From: Atopsyche davidsoni
Lineage: Eukaryota; Arthropoda; Insecta; Trichoptera; Hydrobiosidae
Reading direction: 5' to 3'
Length of the DNA: 64,000 bases
Assembly (NCBI GenBank): GCA_022113835.1
Contig: JAILWY010000027.1
Location: 3,040,501 to 3,104,500 of the forward strand
A program made the position numbers and the translations under genes. Numbering within the stretch: position 1 is the first letter of the stretch; every line of letters starts with the position of its first letter. Positions 44,850 through 55,962 of the stretch are shown in pieces. The notes beneath the pieces are model-generated. The model was not told where the DNA came from. It saw only the letters and a program-made list of their open reading frames with translations, and did not search any database.

Positions 44850-45120
44850 GCGTTTTGGTTACAGTGACACCGCGATTAGAAATGTACAGTAGTGCGTTTG
44901 AATCAAATCGAAAGATTTTTCTCGTCGTTTCGCGTGATGACGCGATTCGCGCGTCTCTCAGCTGATTGCCAGAAGTCGTAACGTATTCCGGGGCGGGCGC
45001 GGCGGGCATGCTATGCATGAGGCGGTCTCTATTCAAACAGGGCACGGCGGCAGCTGCGGAGCCGCGCGCGATTGTCTTCGATGATTGATGACCCTGCGCC
45101 CCTAGCAGCCACGCAGGGTT
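44850..45120. promoter_or_regulatory. CpG-rich block with an Exd/Hox-like site
   Basis: Contains GGGGCGGGCGCGGCGGGC, GCATGCTATGCATGA, and ATGATTGATGACC with TGATTGAT at 45082-45089, which fits a bipartite Exd/Pbx-Hox site. Repeat-free. Possible Hox-cluster enhancer; motif evidence only. Confidence 0.3.
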
Positions 45121-45146
45121 GCCACAACGCTTTTAATAACTATATA

Positions 45147-45357
45147 TAGATGTCGATTTTTTTTATTAAACGTCAATTAGATGCGTATTTATTACCCATC
45201 ACGGGTTTATTATATTATTACTAATATGATTAGGCACATTAGTTCATATATAGATGATGATTCAAAGAAACTCTCAGAAAAATATCATCGTGATTTGTGT
45301 GGGATTTGGGTAATAAATACGCATCTGATTGACGTTTAATAAAAAAATCGACATATG
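45147..45357. mobile_element. MITE with about 50-bp inverted repeats, copy D
   Basis: The left arm (ATGTCGATTTTTTTTATTAA, ACGTC, AGATGCGTATTTATTACCC) and the right arm (GGGTAATAAATACGCATCTG, TTGACGTTTAATAAAAAAAT) are near-perfect reverse complements. Inside are ATATGATTAGGCACATTAGT and TCATCGTGATTTGTGTGGGA, cut before the rest of the tRNA-like part. Confidence 0.75.
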
Positions 45358-45474
45358 TATATGATGGTGCGCGTCTTGGCTAAATTAATAGATTTTAAAA
45401 ATAATGTCCAGATGGGACTAAAATCGCTTCACTTGTTACTTTGTTCAAAAAGTCCAGTGCTTGCAAATCACTAA

Positions 45475-45690
45475 ATATTGGTTGGCCTGGGCACATTGGT
45501 TCATATGTAGAGTATGATTGTTAAAAATTATCGATAAACGGAAGTGATTCGTTAGTACAAGGGTTAGTACACCGGTCATGTAAACCAGGGGATGTGGGTT
45601 CAAATCCCACACAAATCACGATGATATTTTTCTAAGAGTTTCTTTTAATCATCTTCTATATATGAACTAATGTGCCTAATAATATAAGTA
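45475..45690 (+). mobile_element. tRNA-like foldback element, copy E
   Basis: Plus-strand tRNA-like core at about 45543-45619: GTGATTCGTTAGTACAAGGG, TTAGTACACCGG, GATGTGGGTTCAAATCCCAC, then AAATCAC. Inverted flanks GGCACATTGGTTCATATGTA and ATATATGAACTAATGTGCCT. It is the best-preserved tRNA-like segment in the window. Copy D and the IS630 copy abut it on either side. Confidence 0.7.
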
Positions 45691-45700
45691 ATATCAATAT

Positions 45701-46233
45701 ATAGGGCGTCCAAAGAGAGTATCGAGTATTTGTTAGTTCAGTAAAACAAAAATTACTAGTAATCAAGTTTTTTTTAATTGTTGATTATAAGAATACAAAA
45801 TGGAAAATTATTTCTAAAAGATGATGTTATCCAAATGGTGACCATTACGCGCTGCTGGCACTCTTCTAATCTGGAACGAAGATTGCTGATAACACGCTGA
45901 AATATAGCCCTCGATATTGCTGCCCCATTTCTGACCTGATGATTTGTTTAAATTCCGTTAGGTTCGTCGGATTATTCTCACAAACCCTACTTTTAAGATA
46001 TCCCCATACGAAATAGTCAAGAGGGCTAAGGTCGGCGCTTCTGGGAGGCCAGTTGATGTTACCTCTACGTGAAATGACCTTATTAGGGAATGATTCGTTA
46101 ACAGCTTTGATTGATTGATTGGATGTATGGCAAGTGGAACTCTTGTTGGAACCACGTGAAACTTTGAAACTCCTGCAACTCTGCAACAATAACGGTCACT
46201 ATTCACATTCACCTGATACTCTTTTTGGACACT
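45701..46233 (-). mobile_element. IS630/Tc1/mariner-type element, deletion derivative, copy 2
   Basis: Terminal repeats GGCGTCCAAAGAGAGTATCG (45704) and, inverted, GTGTCCAAAAAGAGTATCAG (46232). The minus-strand frame 46189-45866 keeps a transposase C-terminus: [20 protein letters not shown], the region carrying the last catalytic acidic residue, followed by NLTEFKQIIRSEM. The N-terminal half is deleted, so it is non-autonomous. It is about 530 bp, like copy 1. Confidence 0.8.
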
Positions 46234-46254
46234 TTTATAAAATAATATATATTA

Positions 46255-46345
46255 TTTTAGTCGTTTCCTGCTATATAAATTTTTATTCTTCTTCGCGTGC
46301 CTCTCCTCAGATGATGTTGGCGACCATCTCACCGAGGATATACTT
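46255..46345. repeat. Short repeat shared with 56.2 kb
   Basis: GTGCCTCTCCTCAGATGATG and GCGACCATCTCACCGAG match, inverted, AGAGGCAC and GAGATGGTCACTAATCTCC at about 56213-56250. Probably pieces of one old element. Confidence 0.5.
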
Positions 46346-46379
46346 ATGATGAACTAATATTCGTAGTTGTCTTAGAGGG

Positions 46380-46612
46380 AACAGTTTAATCCCTGGGTTT
46401 TATATGCGAAGGAAAAGTCTGCGTATTGCTGCTGCCCAATAACATTATTATATAATCCTATCCTTACAATGTTCTGGCGTTTAGATCTGATACTTATCAA
46501 TCCTTACTTCGACACTGTTCCTCAACAATCATTTCAAGTCCACTTCTCCATTACCGATCCTTTACAAACGCTCAGAGTACAGAATGGTAGCCATGCACTA
46601 CCCAGAGTGAAT
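46380..46612 (-). repeat. Dispersed repeat shared with 12.1-12.4 kb
   Basis: The reverse complement runs from GGCTACCATTCTGTACTCTG through GTAAAGGATCGGTAATGGAG to TTGGGCAGCAGC and ATATAAAACCCAGGGATT, matching 12148-12370 with substitutions and an internal insertion. Class unknown. Confidence 0.65.
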
Positions 46613-46649
46613 TTATTTAATTATTATTTATGATTTTATTTAAAATATA

Positions 46650-47000
46650 AAAATCGAATTCCACCAAGTATTCTCCGTCAAAAATATTTAAAATATCAAT
46701 CTCTTTTATATTTTTTTTCCATTCCCAATATATATTTTATTTATTTTCACTATTATAATAGGAATTCAGTATTTTTGACAGAGAGTACTTGGTGGTATAC
46801 CATTTTAATATTTTAAATAAGTAATATACTTGAGCGATTTTTCACATATAACTTTTTATTGGTGACCGGTTTCGCCGTGAAAGGTTGGCGAAACCGGTCA
46901 CCAATAAAAAGTTATATGTGGAAAAATCGCTCAAGTATTTTATTTAAAATATTAAAAATGTAATCCTATCAAGTACTCCTGTCAAAAATATGTTGGATAA
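46650..47000. repeat. Head-to-head palindrome of the ribozyme-like repeat
   Basis: Two inverted copies meet at about 46880. The left arm (about 46755-46877) reads AGAGAGTACTTGGTGG...GATTTTTCACATATAACTTT, then TGGTGACCGGTTTCGCC. The right arm (46884 on) starts AAAGGTTGGCGAAACCGGTC, then ACCAATAAAAAGTTATATGT. A third, partial copy (TTCCACCAAGTATTCTCCGT) lies at 46660. The arms could form a long hairpin. Confidence 0.8.
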
Positions 47001-47135
47001 ATGATATTTCAGTTGGTTAAAACTGCCTGAAATATTTTTTGATACAAGGTTTGAGTTAGCTAAATGATATTTTAGTCAGTTGCATACTTCCTATAACTTT
47101 TCATGGCGATGGTTATAAGATTACACATAGTCGGT
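47000..47135 (-). repeat. Copy of the CAAACC repeat next to the palindrome
   Basis: The reverse complement contains AGTATGCAACTGACTAAAAT, ATCATTTAGCTAACTCAAAC and AACTGAAATATCATTTA, as in the tandem array at 60.7-61.5 kb. In both places it adjoins the TTGATAAT-family repeat. Confidence 0.7.
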
Positions 47136-47761
47136 AATAACAAGGTAATCACTCAAGTATTTTATTTATTTAAAATATTAAAAACCAAAGGCGCAACCCT
47201 GAACCAAACACCATCGCTTTACCCTTGGCTAGTGCGCAACACAATCATCACGGGAATCGTCTTTGACTCCACTCTGAAATGAACACCTTTTGTGATCTCG
47301 GAACCGGTGGCTCTCGACTGCCCCGCAGCCTGCAGGCACTGTTCACCATTCACCATCCACCATTCACCACTCTCCATTAGCCAGGGTGTCTGTCACCATC
47401 TGTAATTATTGTGGCCGAACAGAACGCGACAGCACTTTATTAGTATCGACTTGTACTCCGGCCCAAGTGGGTCGCAACCGTGTCGATTGATTCGTTGTTA
47501 TAAATATATTTTTGTGCTAGTGTTAAAATCAAGGTAACAGTTTAACCATATTTTGAACCGATTATAACTAGCATAGTTTTTCGCTAATTGCTTTTACTTC
47601 ACACCTCATATTAAAAAAATTGAGACACCATTTATTTGTTTTTGTGGATATAAGTGAACTACACATTTAATTATTCTAAAATGTATTCACAGTAATAAAA
47701 CGTGTATTGCTTGCTGTTCGGGTAATTATTCAAGGATCCAAGTATGTACTTATAGCAATTT

Positions 47762-47828
<67 letters not shown>

Positions 47829-49470
47829 ACTAACATAATCATCACGGTTATTCAGAATGTGAGCTAAGCCATATTCATATTAAATAATTAAATTCTGCAT
47901 GCCTTCACTGTGCATCCATCAATTAATTTGTATACCAAATTATATAATATTTCAAAATTATATTGTTTTACAAGCTTAAACTGTACTTACTTTATAAGAA
48001 TTATTGCAACAAGTATATAGAAAAAATATACAGTTACGTCTATTTTTGGTACCTTCAATGAATTTTTTTATTTGTTGTAAAAATGTGTATTATATTAAAA
48101 TGGAAGCCATATTGTAACAAGTATTAACAGCCATCTTGCGATGAAGTGAAAAAGTTTTTCAATTTGTTTACCACTTCTGCGAGAGAGAAACTAGAAAATA
48201 GTGAAAATCAGTTGAGCGTTGTTGGAAGAAGTGCATAAAACACGTAAGTAAAAATTTATTATTCTTTATGTCTTTCAGTTTTATGATAAACCATAAAAAA
48301 ACAAACAAATTATAGTTAAAAGAACTTAAAATGGTGAATTATTAGATTATATTCTTGCTAATATACAAATGTTTATATTTAATTATGAAACTTTCCCAGC
48401 GTATTGTTGATACGCTTATGAAAACGCCCAAGAGATGGCGTCAATAATAAATTTGTTTTTACAATTTTCCCAAGCAAGTGTAGTTTCCTGCAATGCCGGT
48501 ATAAATTTTCCTTCACAGGGCTGGGTTTTCATTAAATCATTTTCTTCATACCTGTCATATAAAACCTTGTTTATACACCAGAATCGTTCAATAATTACAC
48601 CCAGCCTACTTCAAAGAACTCATTTTAGCTTACAATATCCATATAGTACATTATTTCTTCAAAATGTTCATGACCACTTCTTGGTACCAGGAAAAAGTAT
48701 GGCTGCATTTTATGCTATTTTTTAAATACAATTTATCTTTCATATTTTGTTTTATTTTATAAAAAGAGGCTTTGGTACTATTCTTAAACTACAAAATACA
48801 GAATTAAAAGTTTATACGTTTAATGATTAAATTTGCTATATATCACTATTAATTTGTTGTTATCTTGATATATACTATATATATTTATTTAAAAACACAT
48901 TATTTATTTTATAATATAAACTGATTTTTCATTCTATAACTACGTAAATATATATTTTTTTGGTATGAGATTTTATATTAATTAAAATCTATTATAATAC
49001 CAACGTGGTTTTTTTTTACAATTTTTTTCTAATATATTTCTGGCTTTAGAAAATAATACTCTGATAAAAGTACGAACACTATAAGAGATCTCTTTTTTAC
49101 AATTTGTGATATTCTTCGTTTATTGTAGAGTAAAAAGTGTGTATAAAAATTCGACTTATTTGTATAGTTTTCTAAATAACACACATTATATGTCTTTAAA
49201 TAAAGCAGAAAAATAATTTTATTATGAATCCAAATGTATAATCACATCTCTTTTTTATGATATATAATTAAAAAAATACTAAATTCATTAAAATATATTT
49301 TATAAAAAATTATGTAAATTATGTAAAATTATATACCCATATTGCAATAATTAAATACCTTCTAACGGAAATTTACCAAATTACTCGTCTAGCTTATTAA
49401 ATATTGTATAAAGTTACGCTTAATCAATTAAGTTGGGGATTTAATTTAAATTTTGTGGTAATATTTCAAT
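47136..49470. other. AT-rich intergenic DNA
   Basis: Around the microsatellite there is a CCATTCACCATCCACCATTC short repeat (about 47345-47370), a YY1/Pho-like GCCATCTTG (48130-48138) and a 96-codon plus frame (48435-48725) with no recognised similarity. CACGTAAGTAAAAA near 48241 resembles a splice donor, without other support. Confidence 0.4.
47762..47826. repeat. AT dinucleotide microsatellite
   Basis: About 30 uninterrupted AT/TA repeats. Low-complexity and probably length-polymorphic. Confidence 0.95.
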
Positions 49471-49474
49471 AACA

Positions 49475-49600
49475 CGTCTGCGGCCGCCCCCCGCCCCGGG
49501 CAGACAGCTCGCCTCATTTCCGGTACAGACGACGGCCATCTTGGATATCAGATCTTACTTCCGGTTTCGACTCGCTGGTTCATTTTGCGAAATCCGGACC
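49475..49600. promoter_or_regulatory. GC-rich block with YY1/Pho and ETS-like words
   Basis: GCGGCCGCCCCCCGCCCCGG, then GACGGCCATCTTGGATATCA (YY1/Pho-type core at 49535-49544) and ACTTCCGGTTTCG. Small, dense and repeat-free. A Polycomb/Trithorax-type element is possible but unproven. Confidence 0.3.
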
Positions 49601-49684
49601 CTTCAATTGTGGAAAATACAGTTTCACCCTATCGTACAATTTCAGCGTTCAATTACATTAAAATAAATACCTATTTAACAAAGC

Positions 49685-50460
49685 TCTCAATCTTAGTATC
49701 GATATCATAATCTGTAAATATTATTTTTAACTATAATAAATGTGGTAAATATTTTTTTTAATATATATTTACATCAAATGCAATGAATGTTCATATATAT
49801 ACTTTGCTTACTCGCAACAGCGTAAAAGCGGTGTACTTATAAGATATATAAGATTACAATCATTGAAATTATTTTTTATTTTATTAATACAAAATATATA
49901 AAGATAATATTATTATTTTAATATAAAAAATACATGGCAAGTATGTTAATTTACATGAAATGATTGACTTGGCGTTTCACAAGTAACACCATACACTTGT
50001 TTATATAAAGCAATGGATCATTTGCATGTAGTCCCAAGTGAGTTTATTCTTAGTATCGTTATCATAATCTTTAAATATTATTTTAATAAATGTTGTAAAT
50101 CTCTATTTTTTATATATACTCGTATTTACATCAAATGTAGTCAATGTTCATAATATATACTTTGCTTACTCGCAACAGCGTAAAAGTGGTATACTTATTA
50201 GATATATAAGATAAAAATCATTGAAATTAGATATTATTTTAATAATAAAAAATATATAAAGATAATATTATTATTTTTGCGTATTTTAATATAAAAAATA
50301 CATGACAAGTGTGCTCATTTACATGAAACGATTAACTTGGCGTTTCACAAGTAACACCATACAATTGTTTATATAAAGCAATGGATCGATTTGAACAGCA
50401 TTTTAAATGTTTTCTGTGATTATATTCGCATGTAGTCCCAAGTGGGTTTATTCATCGGTA
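49685..50460. repeat. Tandem duplication, about 360-400-bp unit
   Basis: Two adjacent copies begin CTTAGTATCGATATCATAAT (about 49692) and CTTAGTATCGTTATCATAAT (about 50049). Both contain ACTTTGCTTACTCGCAACAG, CGTTTCACAAGTAACACCAT, TATATAAAGCAATGGATC and GCATGTAGTCCCAAGTG. The second copy has an extra 45-bp stretch near its end. Confidence 0.8.
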
Positions 50461-50519
50461 TAAAAATAGACTGCATTCCACCGAAGCGTTTACAAAATAA
50501 ATAAAAACAGAGATATCAC

Positions 50520-50710
50520 TTTAGAGGCGATCTAGCACGGGGCCATACATCATGTCGGGCGGGCTAATTGACACGACACGTCGGCTGCGGCGGCGATTGT
50601 CAGCTCGGCTGACGCCTGTCAATGGCGGCCGATACCGACTTCAGACTAAATGATACACCTCCTCGGAGACCATGTCGCCGTGGTAGCTCTGCGACAATTA
50701 TAAACTTGAT
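50520..50710. promoter_or_regulatory. GC-rich block between two arrays
   Basis: Contains CGGGCGGGCTAATTGACACG, GCGGCGGCGATTGTCAGC, ACGCCTGTCAATGGCGGCCG (TGTCA sites, ATGGCGG). TGTCA is a homothorax/Meis-type half site. Candidate cis-element only. Confidence 0.25.
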
Positions 50711-50719
50711 TTAACGCCT

Positions 50720-52400
50720 TTTAGGGGTGATTGTATCTATAGTGTCTCTTTACACTGGCTTTGGAATCAATTGCGATGTTGTTGCTATGCAAGTTCGTGA
50801 AAGTATACTTGTTCTATGGGTGACTGTATCTATAGTGTCTCTTTACACTGGCTTTGAAATCAATTGCGATGTTATATTTTTATTCATACGTTTTTACTCA
50901 AAGACCGTGTTGCTGATCTAAAGAGCTTTTTTTTTTTTTTCCATAAAGACCATGTTGCTAAGCAAGTTCGTGAAAGTATACTTGTTCTATGGGTGACTGT
51001 ATCTATAGTGTCTCTTTACACTGGCTTTGAAATCATTGCGATGTTATATTTTTATTCATACATTTTTAATCAAAGACCGTGCTGCTGATCTAAGGGTGGC
51101 TGTATCTAAAGAGCTTTTTTTTTTTTTTTTTCACAAAGACCATGTTGCTATATACTTGTTCTAGACCATGTGAGAATATATTTGTTCTTTGGGTGACTGT
51201 ATCTACAGTGTCTCTTTACACAGGCTTTGAAGCCAATTTCGAAGATATATTTTTATTTATAAATTTTTACTCAAAGACCATGTTGCTGATCTAATGGTGG
51301 CTGTATCTAGAGTGGTTTTTTTTACAAGTTTTGAAGTTATATTTTTATTAAATGATTTACTCACTCAAAGACCATGTTGCTATGCAAGTTCGTGAAAGTA
51401 TACTTGTTCTATGGGTGACTGTATCTATAGTGTCTCTTTACACTGGCTTTGAAATCAATTGCAATGTTATATTTTTATTCATACGTTTTTACTCAAAGAC
51501 CGTGTTGCTGATCTAAGGGTGGCTGTATCTAAAACAGTCATGTCAAAGATACGGCCCGCGATTGCAATGTGTCACAGAAAAAAAATCATGTTTTTTAGAG
51601 CTTTTAGACTTATTTTATTTAAATCTGGCCCGCCTACACATACTAAATTTAATATATGGCCCTCTGCAAAATTTAGTTTGACACCTCTGATCTAAAGAGC
51701 TTTTTTTTCCACAAAGACCATGTTGCTAAGCAAGCTCGTGAGAATATACTTGTTCTATGGGTGACTGTATCTATAGTGTTTTTTTACAACATACAGGCTT
51801 GTAAGTAAATTGCGAAGTTATATTTTTAAACATAAATTTTTACTCAAAGACCACGTTACTGATCTAAGGGTGGCTGTATCTAAAGAGGTTTTTTTTCCAC
51901 AAAGACCATGTTGCTAAGCATGTTTGTGAAAGTATACTTGTTCTATGGGTGACTGTATCTATAGTGTCTCTTTACACTGGCTTTGGAATCAATTGCGATG
52001 TTATATTTTTATTCATACGTTTTTACTCAAAGACCGTGTTGCTGATCTAAAGAGCTTTTTATTTTTCACAAAGACCATGTTGCTAAGCAAGTTCGTGAAT
52101 GTATACTTGTTCTATGGGTGACTGTATCTATAGTGTCTCTTTAGACAGGCTTTGAATTCAATTGGGAAATTATATTTATATTCATACATTTTTACTCAAA
52201 GACCATGTTGCTGATCTAAAGGTGACTGTATCTAAAAAGCTTTTTTTCTATGTTTTGAATTCAACTGTGAATTTATATTTTTATTAAATGATATACTTAC
52301 TCAAAGACCATGTTGGTAAGCATATTTGTGAGAATATACTTGTTCTAAGGGTGGTTGTTTCTAAAACGTTTTTTTTTACTCAATTGCGATGTAATACGAG
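50720..52400 (+). repeat. Tandem array, about 150-200-bp units
   Basis: At least eight irregular copies of a unit with GGGTGACTGTATCTATAGTG, TCTCTTTACACTGGCTTTG, AATTGCGATGTTATATTTTT, TTTTTACTCAAAGACC, GTGTTGCTGATCTAA, AGAGCTTTTTTTTT and AAGTTCGTGAAAGTATACTT. Some units are truncated or carry expanded T-runs. Open frames at 50727-51088 and 51459-51695 come from the repeat. Confidence 0.85.
51528..51699. mobile_element. hAT-type MITE inserted in the tandem array
   Basis: CAGTCATGTCAAAG at the left and, inverted, CAGAGGTGTCAAAC at the right form short terminal repeats. The flanks ATCTAAAA and ATCTAAAG make an 8-bp target duplication with one mismatch, as for hAT elements. It interrupts one unit of the array and so postdates that unit. 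Confidence 0.75.
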
Positions 52401-54610
52401 TATTTGACTGTACACAAAATTGTAAGAATGTCATAATTTGAAAAGTTTTTTAATAATTTTTCAATATCTTTAATACAATTAATATAAATTATTACAGTCA
52501 ATAAGGCTTGCTAATATATCTTCGATACCGAGTCTATACTAAATGATGTATACCTCCTTGGAGGCAGTGTCACTATGATAGTGTACTACATAATACTGAA
52601 AGTATATAACGTGAATTTTGTTATCTATATTATAAATCGTGCCTCCAACATGCAGCTAGTAAAATATGTATACTCAGCATTTTAAGATATTAAAAACCAC
52701 ACCAGCCTCTGTGAACGCCTTGAATATTTAATCATCACAAAAATAACTTAAATTTTAAAAATTACACTTAAGTTTATTTATATCGCTTACACGGGATTAA
52801 AGCATTATTTTATTTTAGTAAAAAATTATAATACTAAACATTGGCTCAATTTTCAAGATCTACAACATGGTGACTATGAGAATAAATACAATGTGGTTTT
52901 TTTGTTAAAGAGTTAAAACATGTAATTGGTCGATTAATATTTTTTATTACAATGAACTAAATATATTTCAGTGGAATATTTAATTCTATCAACCCTGCAA
53001 AGGTGCATAACACCCCTTTAAATAAAATTTTATTTCAGACAGCTAATAATGTTATATTAGCCGCCCAATAAAATAGGGTTAAATTTAATATTCTCGTAAA
53101 TTTTTAATGTGCGTACTTATAAAATCGTAAAGTCCGCGTTACACGAAAATTTTATTGTGAAAATTCTGTTTGCTTTTTTATATATAAAAATATAAAGATA
53201 AACGCAAATAAAAGCCAAGAAAAATATTTGCACGGACATAAAAGTGAATGTTATACATTTTATAATGCAATTCCCGTAAAAAAGTCCCGTGAAAATATTT
53301 TTTATTTATCCTTTTTTCTACCAGGGAGCCGGCAAATGGCGACGACTTTTTTTTCCTTTTTAAATCGATTTAAATTTTAGCTTGTGTATTTTTTTTGTTC
53401 TGTGAATATTGATTTTTATATTTTTATGATTTTATAGACAGTGAGTATTTTTTCGAGAGCATAAATAAAGCGTACATTTTTATTTAAACTGCGTTAAAAT
53501 ATATTAATGATTTTTTTTTTTTATTAAATTGACATTGTAACTTTAAATTTACTGAAGTCAACGATTATTTAATAAATATATAGCGTATCTTGTTTTTGTA
53601 CATAGTACAATAATTTACATGTGACAAAGGCCTGACCTTTTTGTTTCTAGATATTACGAAAAGAAGATCCATTAACTCGATTAAAAGCCCATCATTAGTG
53701 CAGGTTTTTTTTTTTAATTTTCACATACAACAGAGCACATGCCGGAAACGTATCATGTTTTACACATTCGCTACTATTTATCAATACTTTCTAGTTGGTA
53801 CGGGGTAGGTAGAAATGTACTTTTCGTGTAAGTCAATAAAACTATATATAAATAAATTTACTTGTAAAATAATATTTATTCAACCTAAAATCATTATTTT
53901 TTTTGTATAAAAAACAATCAAGAATAATTCTGTCCAAAGCGGAGGCTGCCTCGCTATGAAAATTTTGTTTTAATTAATTTATATGAAAAGAAGCCGCGCC
54001 ATATAAAGCGCGTCTAGACTTTTAACGGGCCTCGTAAAATTTATTATCTTGGAAACATCGCGTCTATTTAAAACTCATTACAGCGGTAATGTTCCCGAAA
54101 TTGTCTGAAAAATTAAGTGTTTATAATTTCTCGTTACATCTTTATAAAATGTTCATAAATCATTATGAAAATCGATAACCGAAACGAGTACCTATTGATA
54201 CACCCCAAACAACATTACTATTACATCTAAAAATATATACCTTTTTAATTTTTTTTTTCAATAAGCAATGAATAGTTTTACTTGTTTGTTTGATTTTTTT
54301 AACCACTCATTATTTCAGAATTTATTTTACAAGCGAGGAGGTTTCTAATACCTAGACTAAGACTTCCTTTAGACAAGGTTTTTGATCATGTTTATAAAAA
54401 AAACTGTTATTGACTAATATAACTAAAGCTTATATAAACTTGTATCATAATGATTAATTTGAGAAAAATTATATATATATATTTATTAGTATAAATAAAT
54501 TGCATGAATCATTGAGATGCGAAAAACGCTATATAAGCAGCTAAAGTAAAATTATGTGCATTCAACAATTATTATTATTTTTTAAATAAATATAACTAAA
54601 GCCCTCTACA
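52401..54610. other. AT-rich intergenic DNA
   Basis: AAATCGTGCCTCCAACATGC at about 52626-52645 resembles, inverted, the GCGCGATTT segment of the array at 54.7 kb. The rest is AT-rich, with a slightly GC-richer patch at 53985-54060. Confidence 0.4.
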
Positions 54611-54611
54611 A

Positions 54612-55905
54612 TGTGGTAACAAATCGCGCCCCCAACTTGCAGCTAGCAAATGGCGTCCGCTTATTTTTGATGATTTTAATGGTTTTGCCTAAAATATAGG
54701 ACACTCTGGCTTGCCGCAAGTTGGTGGTGCGATTTGTTGCTCTGTGTGTAGATGCCTTAAGATGGTCCAAACGATTTAATATTTGTCGTCAGACAAACGA
54801 CTGTTGGTACACCTAAAAGCATTGAAGAATAGTTGTAATGGCCAAGCAATACACAGCAAGCCTGGCAGGGTTTGATTTAGGGTGTTTTTTAAAATGGTTT
54901 TGCCTAAAATGTAAGACGTTCATGGCTTGCTGCAAGTTGGTGGCGCGATTTGTTGCTCCGTGTTTAAAGGCCTTAAGATGGTCCGATGAACTGTGAGTAT
55001 ACCTACACGTATTGCACGATAGTTGTAATGGCCAAGCAATACAAAGCGAGCCTCACAGGGGTTTTATTTAGGTTGTTTTTTTAAGGTTTTGCCTAAAATG
55101 TAGGACGCTCATGGCTTGCTGCAAGTTGGTGGCGCGATTTGTTGCTCCGTGTGTAAAAGCCTTAAGATGGTCCGAACGATTTAATATTTGTCGTCAGACA
55201 AACGACTGTGAGTACACCTACACTCGTTGCGCAATAGTTGTAACGGCCTAGCAATACAAAGCGAGCCTTGCAGGGTCCCTATTTTGGGTGTTTTTTTATG
55301 ATTTGCCTAAAATATAGAAAGCTCTGGCTTGCTGCAAGTTGGTGGCGCGAATTGTTGCTCCGTGTGTAGAGACCTTAAGTTGGTCCGAACGATTTAATAT
55401 TTGTCGTCAGACAAACGACTGTGAGTACACCTACACTCGTTGCGCAATAGTTGTAACGGCCAAGCAATACAAAGCGAGCCTTGCAGGGTCCCTATTTTGG
55501 GTGTTTTTTTTTATGATTTGCCTAAAATATAGAAAGCTCTGGCTTGCTGCAAGTTGGTGGCGCGATTTGTTGCTCCGTGTGCAGAGACCTTAAGTTGGTC
55601 CGAACGATTTAATATTTGTCGTCAGACAAACGACTGTGAGTACACCTACACTCATTGCACAATAGTTGTAATGGCCAAGCAATACAAAGCGAGCCTTGCA
55701 GGGTCCCTATTTTGGGTGTTTTTTTATGATTTGCCTAAAATATAGAAAGCTCTGGCTTGCTGCAAGTTGGTGGCGCGATTTGTTGCTCCGTGTGTAAAAG
55801 CCTTAAGATGGTCCGAGCGATTTAATATTTGTCGTCAGACAAACGACTGTGAGTACACCTACACTCATTGCACAATAGTTGTAATGGCCAAGCAATACAA
55901 AGCGA
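54612..55905 (+). repeat. Tandem array, six units of 190-218 bp
   Basis: GCAAGTTGGTGGCGCGATTT (or near variants) recurs near 54714, 54932, 55122, 55335, 55550 and 55762. Each unit goes on with GTTGCTCCGTGTGTA, CCTTAAGATGGTCCGAACG, ATTTGTCGTCAGACAAACGA, GTGAGTACACCTACACTC and GGCCAAGCAATACAAAGCGA. An inverted piece (AATCGCGCCCCCAACTTGC) lies at the left edge, 54622-54642. The three similar plus-strand frames at 55339-55985 are repeat artefacts. Confidence 0.85.
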
Positions 55906-55962
55906 GGCTGGCAGGGGCTGGCAGGAGCTGGCAGGGGCTGGCAGGGGCTGCTGCTGAGCTCG
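55905..55962. repeat. 10-11-bp minisatellite GGCTGGCAGG
   Basis: Five consecutive GCTGGCAGGGG-like units at the boundary between the array and the GC-rich block. Confidence 0.8.

Noticed and set aside
48435..48725. 96-codon plus-strand frame
   Set aside because: No recognised similarity and no supporting splice or promoter structure.
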